A DNA stretch of 64,000 nt from Bufo bufo (taxonomy: Eukaryota > Chordata > Amphibia > Anura > Bufonidae): the NCBI RefSeq assembly GCF_905171765.1, contig NC_053397.1, positions 3,552,946 to 3,616,945 on the forward strand. Direction: 5' to 3'. Each line of letters begins with the position of its first letter. The stretch's first letter is position 1. The position numbers were made by a program, and so were the translations under genes. Below are positions 1-12,978 of the stretch, piece by piece. The notes below the pieces were generated by a model. It had not been told where the DNA came from, ran no database searches, and was given only the letters and a program-made list of their open reading frames with translations.

Positions 1-2424
1 GAGGTGACATCACCGCCCTCCAGATATAAGGTATATTATACAGGAGGTGACATCACCGCTCTCCAGATATCAGTTATATTATACAGGAGGTGACATCACC
101 GCTCTCCAGATATCAGTTATATTATACAGGAGGTGACATCACCGCTCTCCAGATATCAGTTATATTATACAGGAGGTGACATCACCGCCCTCCAGATATC
201 AGTTATATTATACAGGAGGTGACATCACCGCTCTCCAGATATCAGTTATATTATACAGGAGGTGACATCACCGCTCTGCAGATATCAGTTATATTATACA
301 GGAGGTGACATCACCGCTCTGCAGATATCAGTTATATTATACAGGAGGTGACATCACCGCTCTCCAGATATCAGTTATATTATACAGGAGGTGACATCAC
401 CGCTCTCCAGATATCAGTTATATTATACAGGAGGTGACATCACCGCCCTCCAGATATCAGTTATATTATACAGGAGGTGACATCACCGCTCTCCAGATAT
501 CAGTTATATTATACAGGAGGTGACATCACCGCTCTCCAGATATCAGTTATCTCTACAGAAGGTGACATCACCGCCCTCCAGATATAAGGTATATTATACA
601 GGAGGTGACATCACCGCTCTCCAGATATCAGTTATCTCTACAGAAGGTGACATCACCGCTCTGCAGATATCAGTTATATTATACAGGAAGTGACATCACC
701 GCTCTCCAGATATCAGTTATATTACACAGGAGGTGACATCACCGCTCTCCAGATATCAGTTATATTATACAGGAAGTGACATCATCGCTCTCCAGATATC
801 AGTTATATTGTACAGGAGGTGACATCACTGCTCTCCAGATATCAGTTATATTATACAGGAGGTGACATCACCGCTCTCCAGATATCAGTTATATTATACA
901 GGAAGTGACATCACCGCTCTCCAGATATCAGTTATATTATACAGGAAGTGACATCATCGCTCTCCAGATATCAGTTATATTGTACAGGAGGTGACATCAC
1001 TGCTCTCCAGATATCAGTTATCTCTACAGAAGGTGACATCACCGCTCTCCAGATATATGTTATATTATACAGGAGGTGACATCAGCGCCCTCCAGATATC
1101 AGTTATATTATACAGGAGGTGACATCACCGCTCTCCAGATATCAGTTATATTATACAGGAGGTGACATCACCGCTCTCCAGATATCAGTTATATTATACA
1201 GTAGGTGGCATCACCGCCCTCCAGATATCAGTTATATTATACAGGAGGTGACATCACCGCCCTCCAGATATCAGTTATATTACACAGGAGGTGACATCAC
1301 CGCCCTCCAGATATCAGTTATATTATACAGGAGGTGACATCACCGCCCTCCAGATATCAGTTATATTATACAGGAGGTGACATCAGCGCCCTCCAGATAT
1401 CAGTTATATTATACAGGAGGTGACATCACCGCTCTCCAGATATCAGTTATATTATACAGGAGGTGACATCACCGCTCTCCAGATATCAGTTATATTATAC
1501 AGGAGGTGACATCACCGCTCTCCAGATATCAGTTATATTATACAGGAGGTGACATCACCGCTCTCCAGATATCAGTTATATTATACAGGTGGTGACATCA
1601 CTGCCCTCCAGATATCAGTTATATTATACAGGAGGTGACATAACCGCTCTATAGATATCAGTTATATTATACAGGAAGTGACAACCGCTCTGCAGATATC
1701 AGTTATATCATACAGGAGGTGACATCACCGCTCTGCAGATATCAGTTATATTATACAGGAGGTGACATAACCGCTCTATAGATATCAGTTATATTATACA
1801 GGAGGTGACATCACCGCTCTACAGATATCAGTTATATTATACAGGAGGTGACATCACCGCTCTCCAGATATCAGTTATATTATACAGGAGGTGACATCAC
1901 CACTCTCCAGATATCAGTTATATTATGCAGGAGGTGACATCACCGCTCTCCAGATATCAGTTATATTATACAGGAGGTGACATCACCGCTCTCCAGATAT
2001 CAGTTATATTATACAGGAAGTGACATCACCGCTCTGCAGATATCAGTTATATTATACAGGAGGTGACATCACCGCTCTCCAGATATCAGTTATATTATAC
2101 AGGAGGTGACATCACCGCTCTCCAGATATCAGTTATATTATACAGGAGGTGACATCACCGCTCTCCAGATATCAGTTATATTATACAGGAAGTGACATCA
2201 CCGCTCTCCAGATATCAGTTATATTATACAGGAGGTGACATCACCGCTCTCCAGATATCAGTTATATTATACAGGAAGTGACATCACCGCTCTCCAGATA
2301 TCAGTTATATTATACAGGAGGTGATATCACCGCTCTCCAGATATCAGTTATATTATACAGGAGGTGACATCACCGCTCTCCAGATAGGGTATATTAAACG
2401 AAGGTGACATCACGTTATATTAGT
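1..2424. repeat. 43-bp minisatellite, about 56 copies
   Basis: The unit is 43 bp and contains the words GAGGTGACATCACC, CTCCAGATATCAG and TTATATTATACAG. It repeats head to tail from the first base of the window, so the true left end lies outside. Copies differ by scattered substitutions (CGCTCT/CGCCCT, CAGGAGG/CAGGAAG). A minority variant has TATCTCTACAGAAGG in place of TATATTATACAGGAGG, at about 549, 631 and 1019. The last degenerate units fade out near 2424. No coding role is supported: short open frames occur only because the unit repeats. Confidence 0.97.
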
Positions 2425-3125
2425 CAGTGCATGACTATATGGATGATAAAGCAAGAAAGTTGCAGGTGATGGCACGCAGACCACCACATGTCAAGAGCTG
2501 TAAATGAGGCACAGTAACCAGCTGTTTGCACAATGACATCACCAACCAGGCACCAATATGTCACCGTACAAATAGATACTCCATCACTATCGCTCTGGGC
2601 ATATAGCATTCTCTCTGACCAGAGGATCGAGTCAGGAATTTTTGATTGCTCCGTCATGATGTACTGTAAAACTGTATCTGCTGCGACGACTCAAAAGTCC
2701 AGGCGTAGGATGAAAGGGTTAAATGGCAGCCCCAATCATGAGCTCATATCATTTTCCCCATAAATCAGAGGCGGGAGCCACCTGCACTCCAGATCCAATT
2801 AAGGTCTCAGCTACGGGACCTCCTGTGAGCTCATTACTAGGGAGGCTTGGACGGTCTCCCCTCTGTTCCTGGAGATACCCCATGTTCTTACCACCCACAA
2901 GGGGTTAAAAGCAGCTGCAGCCTCCAGAGGTCAGAAAAGCTTCAGGAAATAGATTCATGGCTGCCGTGGAACCTATGAACAATTACATAATGGCGCAGAG
3001 TTACAGGAGTGACAGAGCCAGGGCAAGATGGGCGGCCATCATTAACACCTGTTTGACCCAAGAAGATGGGGGAGACCCTAAGATATGTAATGCTTGGTCT
3101 TTATTGGGGGCATTTGTGCCTAATA
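2425..3125. other. non-repetitive spacer, no gene seen
   Basis: The stretch between the 43-bp and 24-bp arrays is without internal repetition. It holds only short open frames (under 80 codons) with no recognisable protein motif, and I see no transposon ends. Confidence 0.6.
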
Positions 3126-3513
3126 CCTCTAGGGCATCGGAGTACTTATAGGACAACCTAACCCGGCACTTATTGGACATCCGTGGCCTGTACTTCTAGG
3201 ACATCCGTGGCCTGTACTTCTAGGACATCCGTGGCCGGTACTTCTAGGACATCCGTGGCCGGTACTTCTAGGACATCCGTGGCCTGTACTTCTAGGGCAT
3301 CCGAGGTTGATACTTATGGGACATCCGTGGCTGATACTTCTAGGACATTCATGGCCGGTACTTCTAGGGCATCCGAGGCTGGTACTTCTAGGACATCTGT
3401 GGCCGGTACTTCTATGGCACCCAATGCTGGTACTTCTAGGGCATCTGAGGTTGGTACTAATAGGAAATCAGTAGCTGATACTTCTAGGACTTCTGTGGCC
3501 GGTAATTCTAGGG

Positions 3514-3837
3514 CAGTGATGGCGAACCTATGGCATGGGTGCCAGAGGCGGCACTCAGAGCCCTCTATGTGGGCACCCACGCCCTGGAAAAAGTCTATGG
3601 CATAGCAATATGCTTTAGACTTTTCCTGCCATTCATCATCCCCAGGACACGCTATAAACAGCACAGGCAGCGCATTAAATGTAGGCTATTAATCTATTAT
3701 AGATAAATGATAAAGGACATGAAAGATATATTATATTGGTATTTAGGTTAAATTGCCGTGTCGGCACTTTGCGATAAATAAGTGGGTATTAGGTTGCAGT
3801 TTTGGGCACTCAGTCTCTAAAAGGTTCACCATCACTG
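3514..3837. mobile_element. non-autonomous hAT element inserted in the 24-bp array
   Basis: The element is 324 bp, beginning CAGTGATGGCGAACC and ending GGTTCACCATCACTG, which are imperfect terminal inverted repeats. It is bounded by a perfect 8-bp target duplication TTCTAGGG at 3506-3513 and 3838-3845. An 8-bp duplication and CAG...CTG ends are hAT hallmarks. From memory the ends resemble the widespread OposCharlie (OC1)-type hAT family, but this needs a library search. It has no transposase and sits inside the minisatellite, so it is younger than the array. Confidence 0.9.
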
Positions 3838-3941
3838 TTCTAGGGGATCCACGGCTGGTACTTCTAGGGCCTCTGAGGTTGGTACTTCTAGGGCATCTGA
3901 GGCTGGTACTTCTAGGACATCGGTGGACAGTACTTCTAGGC

Positions 3942-4098
3942 CAGGGATCAGCAACCTCCGGAGCACTCCAGCTATTCTGAAACTACAACTCCCAGAATAC
4001 TCCTTTCACTTCTATGGGAGTTACAAGAATAGCTGAGTAAGTGTGCATGCTGGGAGTTGTTTCACAGCACCTGGAGTGCTGAAGGTTGCCAATCCCTG
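3942..4098. mobile_element. short hAT-type MITE in the 24-bp array
   Basis: The 157-bp element has ends CAGGGATCAGCAACCT and its inverted counterpart AGGTTGCCAATCCCTG. The flanking 8-mers TTCTAGGC (3934-3941) and TTCTAGGA (4099-4106) agree at seven of eight positions, as expected for an aged hAT target duplication. The interior includes ACTACAACTCCCAG and its inverse, making a foldback. It is non-coding. Its target is the same position within the 24-bp unit as that of the upstream hAT element. Confidence 0.85.
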
Positions 4099-4860
4099 TT
4101 CTAGGACATCCGTGGATGGTACTTCTAGGACATCCGTGGATGGTACTTCTAGGACATCTGTGGCTGGTACTGCTAGGACATCTGTGGCTGGTACTTCTAG
4201 GACATCTGTGGATGGTACTTCTAGGACATCTGTGGATGGTACTTCTAGGACATCTGTGGATGGTACTTCAAGGACATCCGTGGATGGTACTTCTAGGACA
4301 TCTGTGGCTGGTACTTCTAGGACATCCGTGGATGGTACTTCTAGGACATCTGTGGCTGGTACTTCTAGGGCATCCAAGGCTGGTACTTCTAAGACATCTC
4401 TGGCTGGTACTTCTAGGGCATCCAAGGCTCGTACTTCTAGGACATCTCTGGCTGGTACTTCTAGGGCATCCAAGGCTGGTACTTCTAGGACATCTGTGGA
4501 TGGTACTTCTAGGACATCTGTGGCTGGTACTTCTAGGACATCCGTGGATGGTACTTCTAGGACATCTCTGGCTGGTACTTCTAGGGCATCAAAGGCTCGT
4601 ACTTCTAGGACATCTCTGGCTGGTACTTCTAGGACATCTCTGGCTGGTACTTCTAGGGCATCCAAGGCTGGTACTTCTAGGACATCTCTGGCTGGTACTT
4701 CTAGGACATCTGTGGATGGTACTTCTAGGACATCTGTGACTGGTACTTCTAGGACATCCGTGGCTGGTACTTTTAGGGCATCCATGGCTGGTACTTAAAG
4801 TACAAATGATAGGACTTCGGAGGCTGGTACTTCCAGGATATCCGTGGCTGGAATTATAGG

Positions 4861-7075
4861 GCGCCTGCAGCTAGTACTGGTACAGAGGGACATAGGAGGA
4901 CACTTCTATATTCCATGCACGCAGTCCTGGGGAGCGTGTCCTTGTGACACACAGATGCACTTTGAGTTTCACTGCGTTTTCTATCGATGAGGACACATTA
5001 TGGTCTGAAAATGAATATATCACAATAAGTAACCCTGCGGGATATTGTCTGTACAGTAACGTAACAGGCTGCATTATAGTGAGAGTGCTGGCTCAGAATG
5101 GGTTAATCTGATGCGTGTTCCTACCCCATTCAGCCTCCTGTGGGCTCCCAGGCACCTGGAATCAGTCTACAGCAAGCACAGGTGTGAGCGTCCCTTGTGC
5201 GCCTCGCTCCCCGGCACCACCGGCGTCCAGTGACATATAAAAAGAAATTAATTTCCCACTAATATGAAACCAAACTGTTATTAAATGGGAGGGAAGGCGA
5301 GGAATCGCGCAGAGCTCCACATCACGGGCGCCAGGTGTTTCCGCTGCGGCCCCTGCGCTCCACATGCGCCCAACCAATCCCTAAATCACTGACACCAGAG
5401 AACACGCCTCCACTCATTGGTCGTCCAAAATCAGTGACCGGACGAGGGGGCCGATCGGGTCCTCACAGCAGCAGACTGAAGGCAATGCAAGGAAACACCG
5501 CCGCCATGTTGCATCTGCTGGCCTCACACAGGAGCAAAAAGACATGGGAAATCACAGACGTGTGGAGCTCCCAGGGATCACAACCCCCATCATTGTATAT
5601 GTTATATTCAGCGGTTGCTCCGTGGTTTAATAGGAGACACAAGGAAAACCTGCAGCATCGGGGTCCGACGCAGCCCAATTCAGAAGAGGCGAGGTTCCTG
5701 AAGGGTGTCGCTCGCCATTAAACACTGAGCAGAAGAAAGCGCAGCGTCTGACACCAGCTGCGGCCAACTTGTCCTCGAGGCACGATGATTTCATCTTTAT
5801 ATTACACCGATGTAGTCACCCCTCTCCGTCATCTCAGAATACTGCTAAGACAAGGTTTGTGGAAGTAAACATAAACTGACAGCAAGCAGAGATCTTTAAA
5901 ATGTACAGGAATTGAAGCAGAGTTTATTGGACAGATGCCGAACTTTTACTCTTACAACGTTCATTACATTGACTGGCCCTTTAAGTCCTGCACATCCAGG
6001 GCTGTGGCTGCCCTGACGTGGCACTTCTCAGCATCCGCTCTGTGTATTGGGGTCTCCAAGCAATGGTCAGGCACCTCTTCTAGAAGAACAAAGCACGGAG
6101 AAGCCCCTGAGATATTTGATGACCCCGCTCTCTCCTTTTCATGTTCCTGTCACATTTGTCTCTGAACTGCATGTCTGGGTCAAGAAGAAGGTCTAGAAGG
6201 ACAATCAATCATGGCAGCCCTTCTCCACCCATGACCGCAGCCCTGGAGACCCTTCCTCCCACGGAGCGAGATCTGTAACCCACCTGCTTCTCAGGGTCTG
6301 TGGAGAGCTGGGTGGCAATGGGCAGGCTAATGGTGGCCATTGTGGATGGAGAGACTCCACACAGGACGACTCCAGGGGCCCTTTACATAATGCAGCAGAC
6401 AAGGGGAAGGTCACATATAAGGAGTGCACCAGAGATAAGCGGCGAACAGTGGCGCTTATCACTGGTGACGCATGTGCAGGTCTCAGAGATGAAGTTTCTT
6501 AAATGTCTACAAAGAGATGAGACTTCAGGCCACGCATGAAGCCACGAGCTGTAAGTGACGGCCATAAACCCGTCATAGGACACAATAGCTTTGCAGGTAA
6601 TTATGGTAATCGCCGCTCAGGTATGCTCCCCGGGGGCACAGTGCGGGCTCAGGAATGCACAGTGTCCTGGTCCTCCGTACAGCCGAGCCTGCTTCGTATA
6701 GATCCTGGATGCGCTCGGTCAGCCCCAATGACTTCCACGCCGCAGTTTTTCCGCGAGGGATTAGACGCATGCTGCTCGTTACTTCTGGTAAACAGGACCG
6801 AGGAAAATCCATGTGAGAACAGACCCCGAGCTCGTACTGAAGCACGCGTACAGCGTGCCTTTATACACATCCAGAGCTGCACTCTTCTGCAGTCGCTTCA
6901 TGTCTTATACTCTAGTTACATACAAAGCTCCAGTCACAATTTTTACCACCCATTTACCATCCAGCAAGAAAGCCATGCTGCGATGTTACTAGAGTAATGA
7001 TCTAACAGCATTTCGATTACAGCTCTGCAGACATGATGTTACCTCTCTGTGGGCTTCGGATTAAATCGCTGTTCT
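4861..7075. other. intergenic DNA, no gene recognised
   Basis: About 2.2 kb without tandem repeats. Several open frames of 60 to 153 codons are present on both strands (for example 5335-5721 and 6536-6997 on the plus strand), but none has a recognisable domain and they overlap one another in different frames. A short word CAGCAAGCAGAGATCTT near 5882 recurs in similar form near 58534, suggesting dispersed repeat remnants. Confidence 0.5.
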
Positions 7076-7421
7076 CCTTTTGTTGATCGGAGGCTCCACT
7101 CCTGAGTTATGAAACTTGTTGTTAACATGCAGATTAGGGATTTAGTGCAATGAGGGCGTCACCGTTGCTCTTGTTGCACCCAAGCTCCACTCATTTCTGT
7201 GGTCAGCCCCTCCATGGCTGCTTTGATTGAAAGGGCCAGGCAGAGGTAAAGCAGCCAGGGAGGGGCTGGTCACAACAAGAGCAATGAGGACACCCTCGTT
7301 GCACCAAAGACCTAATCTGCATGTTAACCAAAAGTTTCATAACTCAGGAACAGAGCCTCGGATCAACAAAAGAAAAAGAGGGTATTATTGAGGTGAAGCC
7401 CGGCACTGGTGACAGATCCCT
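7076..7421. mobile_element. truncated TTAA-target foldback MITE
   Basis: Inverted arms run from about 7076 (TTTTGTTGATCGGAGGCTCC, then TGAGTTATGAAACTT) to the matching right arm around 7310-7375. The right end reads GGTGACAGATCCCT followed by TTAA (7422-7425), which matches the terminal sequence class of the intact TTAA-flanked MITE at 37603-38328. The corresponding left terminus is missing, so the copy is truncated at its left end. Non-coding. Confidence 0.7.
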
Positions 7422-7425
7422 TTAA

Positions 7426-8140
7426 GTTCATCATAACATCTCTGACATAGTCCTGCGTAGGACACTGCACCCCAGTGAACCTGTGGACGACATCTTCCGG
7501 GGTCTTGTGCTCATCAGTCCAGCAGCTCTGACTCTTGCACTGAAGGGTTAAGTCGAGGGTAGTCCTGGGGCGGCAGGGAGCAGGCGGTACCAGGGAAGGT
7601 GTGCCAGGGTGTCTGCTCCAGGTCTCTGCAGATGAATGTGGAGGATTAGACTCATCTGATTCATGTACAGCAAGCGGCAACATGTCCGCCTGACACAGCA
7701 ATAACATGCTGAACAATAGCTGGAGGGCACAGAGCGGGCAGAGCTCCACCGCACTGCCAGCACAGCCCGTACCCAGCGCCAAGCCCAGTAAATATCCGCT
7801 ACACTGATGCATGGTGTGAACTGTGCGCTGTACACCGCCTCCTCCCCAGTGACGACATGACAGAAGAGTGACGATCCTGAGGTGGTGACGTCTGCAGCCT
7901 CCGGGCCGAGGGGAGAACTCCACACAGTGGGATGAGGCCTCCAGACCTGTGTCAGAGGCAGCTCCTCCAGACCGTGTCCGCCTGTACGCACGTCTCTACA
8001 CCAGACTCTGCACAAAGCTGCGCCCGGCAGGCTCCACGGACTTACACTGGGGGCCACCCAGGTCGGCCAAAGAAGTAGCAATGCATTCAGCGCCAATGTG
8101 GCGGAGTCTGCTCCTCCTGACAAGGCGTCCAACACAGTCC
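7426..8140. other. intergenic DNA, no gene recognised
   Basis: Overlapping minus-strand open frames of 186 and 195 codons occur here (7363-7923 and 7548-8135), but they occupy different frames over the same bases, start inside or beside transposon sequence, and show no recognisable domain. I regard them as chance frames in moderately GC-rich DNA. Confidence 0.5.
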
Positions 8141-9976
8141 TGACCAGGAAGAAATCTGCTCGGTATTAACAAAGGAACAGTCCCATGTAAATAAAGCCTG
8201 ACCAGTAAGATATATGCTCAGTAATAATAAAGGAGCAGTCCCATGTAAATAAGGCCTAACCAGTAAAAAATCAGTTCAGTAATAACAAAGGAGCAGTCCC
8301 TTGTAAATAAAGCCTGACCAGTAAGAAATATGCTCAGTAATAATAAACGAGCAGTCCCATGTAAATAAGGCCTAACCAGTGTGAAATCAGTTCAGTGATA
8401 ACAAAAGAGCAGTCCCATGTAAATAAAGCCTAACCAGAAAAAAAATCAGTACTGCGTGATAATAAAGGAGCAGTCCCATGTAAGAAAAAGCCTAACCAGA
8501 AAGAAATCTGTACTGAGTGATAATAAAGGAGCAGTCCCATGTAAATAAAGCCTAGCCAGAAAGAAAATCTGTACTGCGTGATAATAAAGGAGCAGTCCCA
8601 TGTAAGAAAAAGCCTAACCAGAAAGAAATCTGTACTGAGTGATAATAAAGGAGCAGTCCCTTGTAAATAAAGCCTGACCAGTAAGAAATATGCTCAGTAA
8701 TAATAAACGAGCAGTCCCATGTAACTAAAGCCCAACCAGTGTGAAATCAGTTCAGTGATAACAAAAGAGCAGTCCCATGTAAATAAAGCCTAACCAGAAA
8801 AAAAAATCAGTACTGCGTGATAATAAAGGAGCAGTCCCATGTAAGAAAAAGCCTAACCAGAAAGAAATCTGTACTGAGTGATAATAAAGGAGCAGTCCCA
8901 TGTAAATAAAGCCTAGCCAGAAAGAAAATCTGTACTGCGTGATAATAAAGGAGCAGTCCCATGTAAATAAAGCCCAACCAGCAAAATAAATCTGTACTGC
9001 GTGATAATAAAGGAGCAGTCCCATGTAAATAAGGCCTAACCAGGAAGAAATCTGTTTAGTAATAACAAAGGAGCAGTCCCATGTAAATAAAGCCTAACCA
9101 GAAAAAAAAATCTGTACTGTGTGATAATAAAGGAGCAGTCCCATGTGAAAAAAAAGCCTAACCAGAAAGAAATCTGTACTGAGTGATAATAAAAGAGCAG
9201 TCCCATGTAAATAAAGCCTAGCCAGAAAGAAAATCTGCACTGCGTGATAATAAAGGAGCAGTCCCATGTAAACAAAGCCTAACCAGGAAGAAATCTGTAC
9301 TGAGTGATAATAAAGGAGCAGTCCCATGTAAATAAAGCCTAGCCAGAAAGAAATCTGTACTGAGTGATAATAAAAGGAGCAGTCCCATGTAAACAAAGCC
9401 TAACCAGGAAGAAATCTGTACTGAGTGATAATAAAGGAGCAGTCCCATGTAAATAAAGCCTAGCCAGAAAGAAATCTGTACTGAGTAATAATAAAAGTAG
9501 CAGTCCCATGTAAACAAAGCCTAACCAGGAAGAAATCTGTACTGAGTGATAATAAAGGATCAGTCCCATGTAAATAAAGCCTAGCCAGAAATAAATCTGT
9601 ACTGAGTGATAATAAAAGGAGCAGTCCCATGTAAACAAAGCCTAACCAGGAAGAAATCAGTACTGAGTGATAATAAAGGAGCAGTACCATGTAAACAAAG
9701 CCTAACCAGGAAGTAATCTCTACTGAGTGATACTAAAGGAACAGTCCCATGTAAATAAAGTCCAACCAGGAAAAAATCTGTACTGAGTGATAATAAAGTA
9801 GCAGTCCTATGTAAATAAAGCCTAACCAGAAAGAAATCTGTACTGAGTGATAATAAAGGAGCAGTCCCATGTAAATAAAGTCTAACCAGGGAGAAATCTG
9901 TACTGAGTGATACTAAAGGAGCAGTCCCATGTAAATAAAGCCTAGCTAGGAAGAAATCTGTACTGAGTGATAATAA
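8141..9976. repeat. 60-61-bp minisatellite, about 30 copies
   Basis: The unit carries GGAGCAGTCCCATGTAAATA, AAGCCTAACCAG and AAATCTGTACTGAGTGATAA. Early copies (8141-8450) are the most divergent, with GCTCAGTAATAA in place of CTGTACTGAGTGATAA. Block duplication is visible: the run 8280-8640 recurs with few changes at 8650-9010. Units vary by one or two bases in A-runs, which breaks any long reading frame. The array ends abruptly at GTGATAATAATGTCTCG. Confidence 0.96.
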
Positions 9977-10335
9977 TGTCTCGAAGCATCCTTAGCAATG
10001 CATCCTCGGAGGAGCGCCCCCCGCAGGAGCTTTCATTTGTTGTGAGATCACGTTCTGGAATTAGCGAGTTCTCTCCAGCATCAGAATTAATGTGACGCTG
10101 CGCAGGAGACGCTCGGAGATGTCTGACAAAATCCAAATGATGGAGCATTAATTAGAGGAAAACAAACGGCTGAGTGCAGGATGGGGAATGAGAAGCTAAT
10201 TATTTCATTAATGACTGCTGCCTGCTACATGACTGCGCATGAGTAAGTTATTATCACTACTTTAGTCAAGGCATGAAAATCCGCGGTCACCAACCTTCAA
10301 AATCGCAGGAAAGGAGATGCTACAATGGAGAGACT
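9977..10335. other. short single-copy spacer
   Basis: About 360 bp between two arrays with no repeat units, no transposon ends and no meaningful open frame. Confidence 0.6.
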
Positions 10336-12735
10336 ACACTGTAACAGGAGATCGTATAGGACTGCGCAGAGAGGAGATCGTACAGGACTGCGCACCGAGG
10401 AGATCGTACAGGACTGCGCAGAGAGGAGATCGTATAGGACTGCGCAGAGAGGAGAACGTATAGGACTGCGCAGAGAGGAGATCGTATAGGACTACGCAGA
10501 GAGAAGATCATACAGGACTGCGCAGAGAGGAGATCGTATAGGACTACGCAGAGAGAAGATCATACAGGACTGCGCAGAGAGGAGATCGTACAGGACTACG
10601 CAGAGAGGAGATCGTATATGACTGCGCAGAGAGGAGATCATACAGGACTGCGCAGAGAGGAGATCGTACAGGACTACGCAGAGAGGAGATCGTATATGAC
10701 TGCGCAGAGAGGAGATCGTACAGGACCGCGCAGAGAGGAGATCGTACAGGACCGCGCAGAGAGGAGATCGTATAGGACTGCGCAGAGAGAAGATCATAAA
10801 GGACTGCGCAGAGAGGAGATCGTACAGGACCGCGCAGAGAGGAGATCGTATAGGACTACGCAGAGAGAAGATCATAAAGGACTACGCAGAGAGGAGATCG
10901 TATAGGACTGCGCAGAGAGGAGATCGTACAGGACTGTGCAGAGATGAGATCGTACAGGACCGCGCAGAGAGGAGATCGTACAGGACCGCGCAGAGAGGAG
11001 ATCGTATAGGACTGCGCAGAGAGGAGATCGTATAGGACTGCGCAGAGAGATCGTATAGGACTGCGCAGAGAGATCGTATAGGACTGCGCAGAGAGAAGAT
11101 CATACAGGACTGCGCAGAGAGGAGATCGTACAGGACTACGCAGAGAGGAGATCGTATAGGACTGCGCAGAGAGGAGATCGTACAGGACCGCGCAGAGAGG
11201 AGATCGTACAGGACCGCGCAGAGAGGAGATCGTATAGGACTGCGCAGAGAGAAGATCATAAAGGACTGCGCAGAGAGGAGATCGTACAGGACCGCGCAGA
11301 GAGGAGATCGTATAGGACTGTGCAGAGATGAGATCGTACAGGACTGCGCAGAGAGGAGATCGTATAGGACTGCGCAGAGAGGAGATCGCATAGGACTGCG
11401 CAGAGAGGAGATCGTACAGGACTGCAGAGATGAGATCGTACAGGACTGTGCAGAGATGAGATCGTACAGGACTGCGCAGAGAGGAGATCGTATAGGACTG
11501 CGCAGAGAGGAGATCGTACAGGACTGTGCAGAGAGGAGATCGTACAGGACTGCGCAGAGAGGAGATCGTATAGGACTGCGCAGAGAGGAGATCGTACAGG
11601 ACTGTGCAGAGAGGAGATCGTACAGGACTGTGCAGAGATGAGATCGTACAGGACTGTGCAGAGAGGAGATCGTATAGGACTGCGCAGAGAGGAGATCGTA
11701 CAGGACTGCGCAGGGAGCAGATCGTACAGGACTCTGCTGGGAGATTGTACAGGACCGCGCAGAGAGATCATACAGGACTGCGCAGGGAGATCAAACAGGA
11801 GATTGTACAGGACTGTGCGGGGGAGAAGATCGTATAGGACTGCATAGGGAGAAGATCGTATAGGACTGCGCAGAGAGGAGATCGTACAGGACTGTGCAGA
11901 GAGGAGATCGTACAGGACTGTGCAGAGATGAGATCGTACAGGACTGTGCAGAGAGGAGATAGTATAGGACTGCGCAGAGAGGAGATCGTACAGGACTGCG
12001 CAGGGAGCAGATCGTACAGGACTCTGCTGGGAGATTGTACAGGACCGCGCAGAGAGATCATACAGGACTGCGCAGGGAGATCAAACAGGAGATTGTACAG
12101 GACTGTGCGGGGGAGAAGATCGTATAGGACTGCATAGGGAGAAGATCGTATAGGACTGCGCAGAGAGGAGATCGTATAGGACTGCGCAGAGAGGAGAACG
12201 TATAGGACTGCGCAGAGAGGAGATCGTATAGGACTGAGCAGAGAGTAGATCGTATAGGACTGTGCAGAGAGGAGATCGTATAGGACTGCGCAGAGAGGAG
12301 ATCGTATAGGACTGCGCAGAGAGGAGATCGTATAGGACTGCGCAGAGAGGAGATCGTACAGGACTGCAGAGATGAGATCGTACAGGACTGTGCAGAGATG
12401 AGATCGTACAGGACTGTGCAGAGATGAGATCGTACAGGACTGTGCAGAGATGAGATCGTACAGGACTGTGCAGAGATGAGATCGTACAGGACTGCGCAGA
12501 GAGGAGATCGTACAGGACTGCGCAGGGAGCAGATCGTACAGGACTCTGCTGGGAGCAGATCGTACAGGACTCTGCTGGGAGCAGATCGTACAGGACTCTG
12601 CTGGGAGATTGTACACGACTGTGCAGAGAGATTGTACACGACTGCGCAGGGAGATCAAACAGGAGATTGTACAGGACTGTGCGGGGGAGAAGATCGTATA
12701 GGACTGCATAGGGAGAAGATCGTATAGGATAGCGA
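10336..12735. repeat. 26-bp purine-rich minisatellite, about 90 copies
   Basis: The unit is 26 bp, centred on GGACTGCGCAGAGAGGAGATC followed by GTATA or GTACA. The plus strand is purine-rich. Length variants occur (for example CAGAGAGATCG without GGA near 11046). A block with CTCTGCTGGGAGATTGTACA and AGGGAGATCAAACAGGAG occurs at 11733, again 290 bp later at 12023, and in modified form near 12595, so the 3-prime half has higher-order duplication. Open frames on both strands are periodic artefacts. Confidence 0.96.
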
Positions 12736-12978
12736 AGAGAGGAAATCAAACACTCCTCCCCCATGTCTTCAGATGTGAGGGTTTTGTCTTTTATATCTTC
12801 CAGCTGTTTTTTTTTTTTTATACTGGACAAAGGATTTCTAACAATGTCATAAAAATTCTAGTCACATGAAAGCAGCGAGAATAATACAGATGATGCAGAT
12901 GGTTGTTTGGTCTCATAACTGATAGAAATGACTTCAATGAAGTATGGTCTTATAGATACACATAACATCAATGCATCT

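Larger units (their letters stand above)
3126..4860. repeat. 24-bp minisatellite, about 51 copies in three blocks
   Basis: The unit is 24 bp, approximately GGTACTTCTAGGACATC followed by CGTGGCT, with variants GGGCATCCAAGGCT, GACATCTCTGGCT and GACATCTGTGGAT. Two hAT-type elements split the array into 3126-3513, 3846-3941 and 4099-4860. Because 24 is divisible by three and the unit lacks stops in several frames, open frames of 217 to 254 codons appear on both strands; they read as pure 8-residue periodicity and are not genes. The last units before 4860 are degenerate. Confidence 0.96.

Noticed and set aside
5335..6997. Possible small genes (128 and 153 codons)
   Set aside because: No motif, no splice-consistent structure that I can support, and antisense frames of similar length cover the same bases.
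7363..8135. Possible protein gene on the minus strand (186 and 195 codons)
   Set aside because: Two frames overlap, no domain is recognisable, and part of the sequence is a MITE.
8752..9690. Repeated hydrophobic minus-strand peptides that look like membrane segments (MGLLLYYH type)
   Set aside because: They are translations of the 60-bp minisatellite; hydrophobicity follows from A/T-rich units, and the frame shifts between copies.
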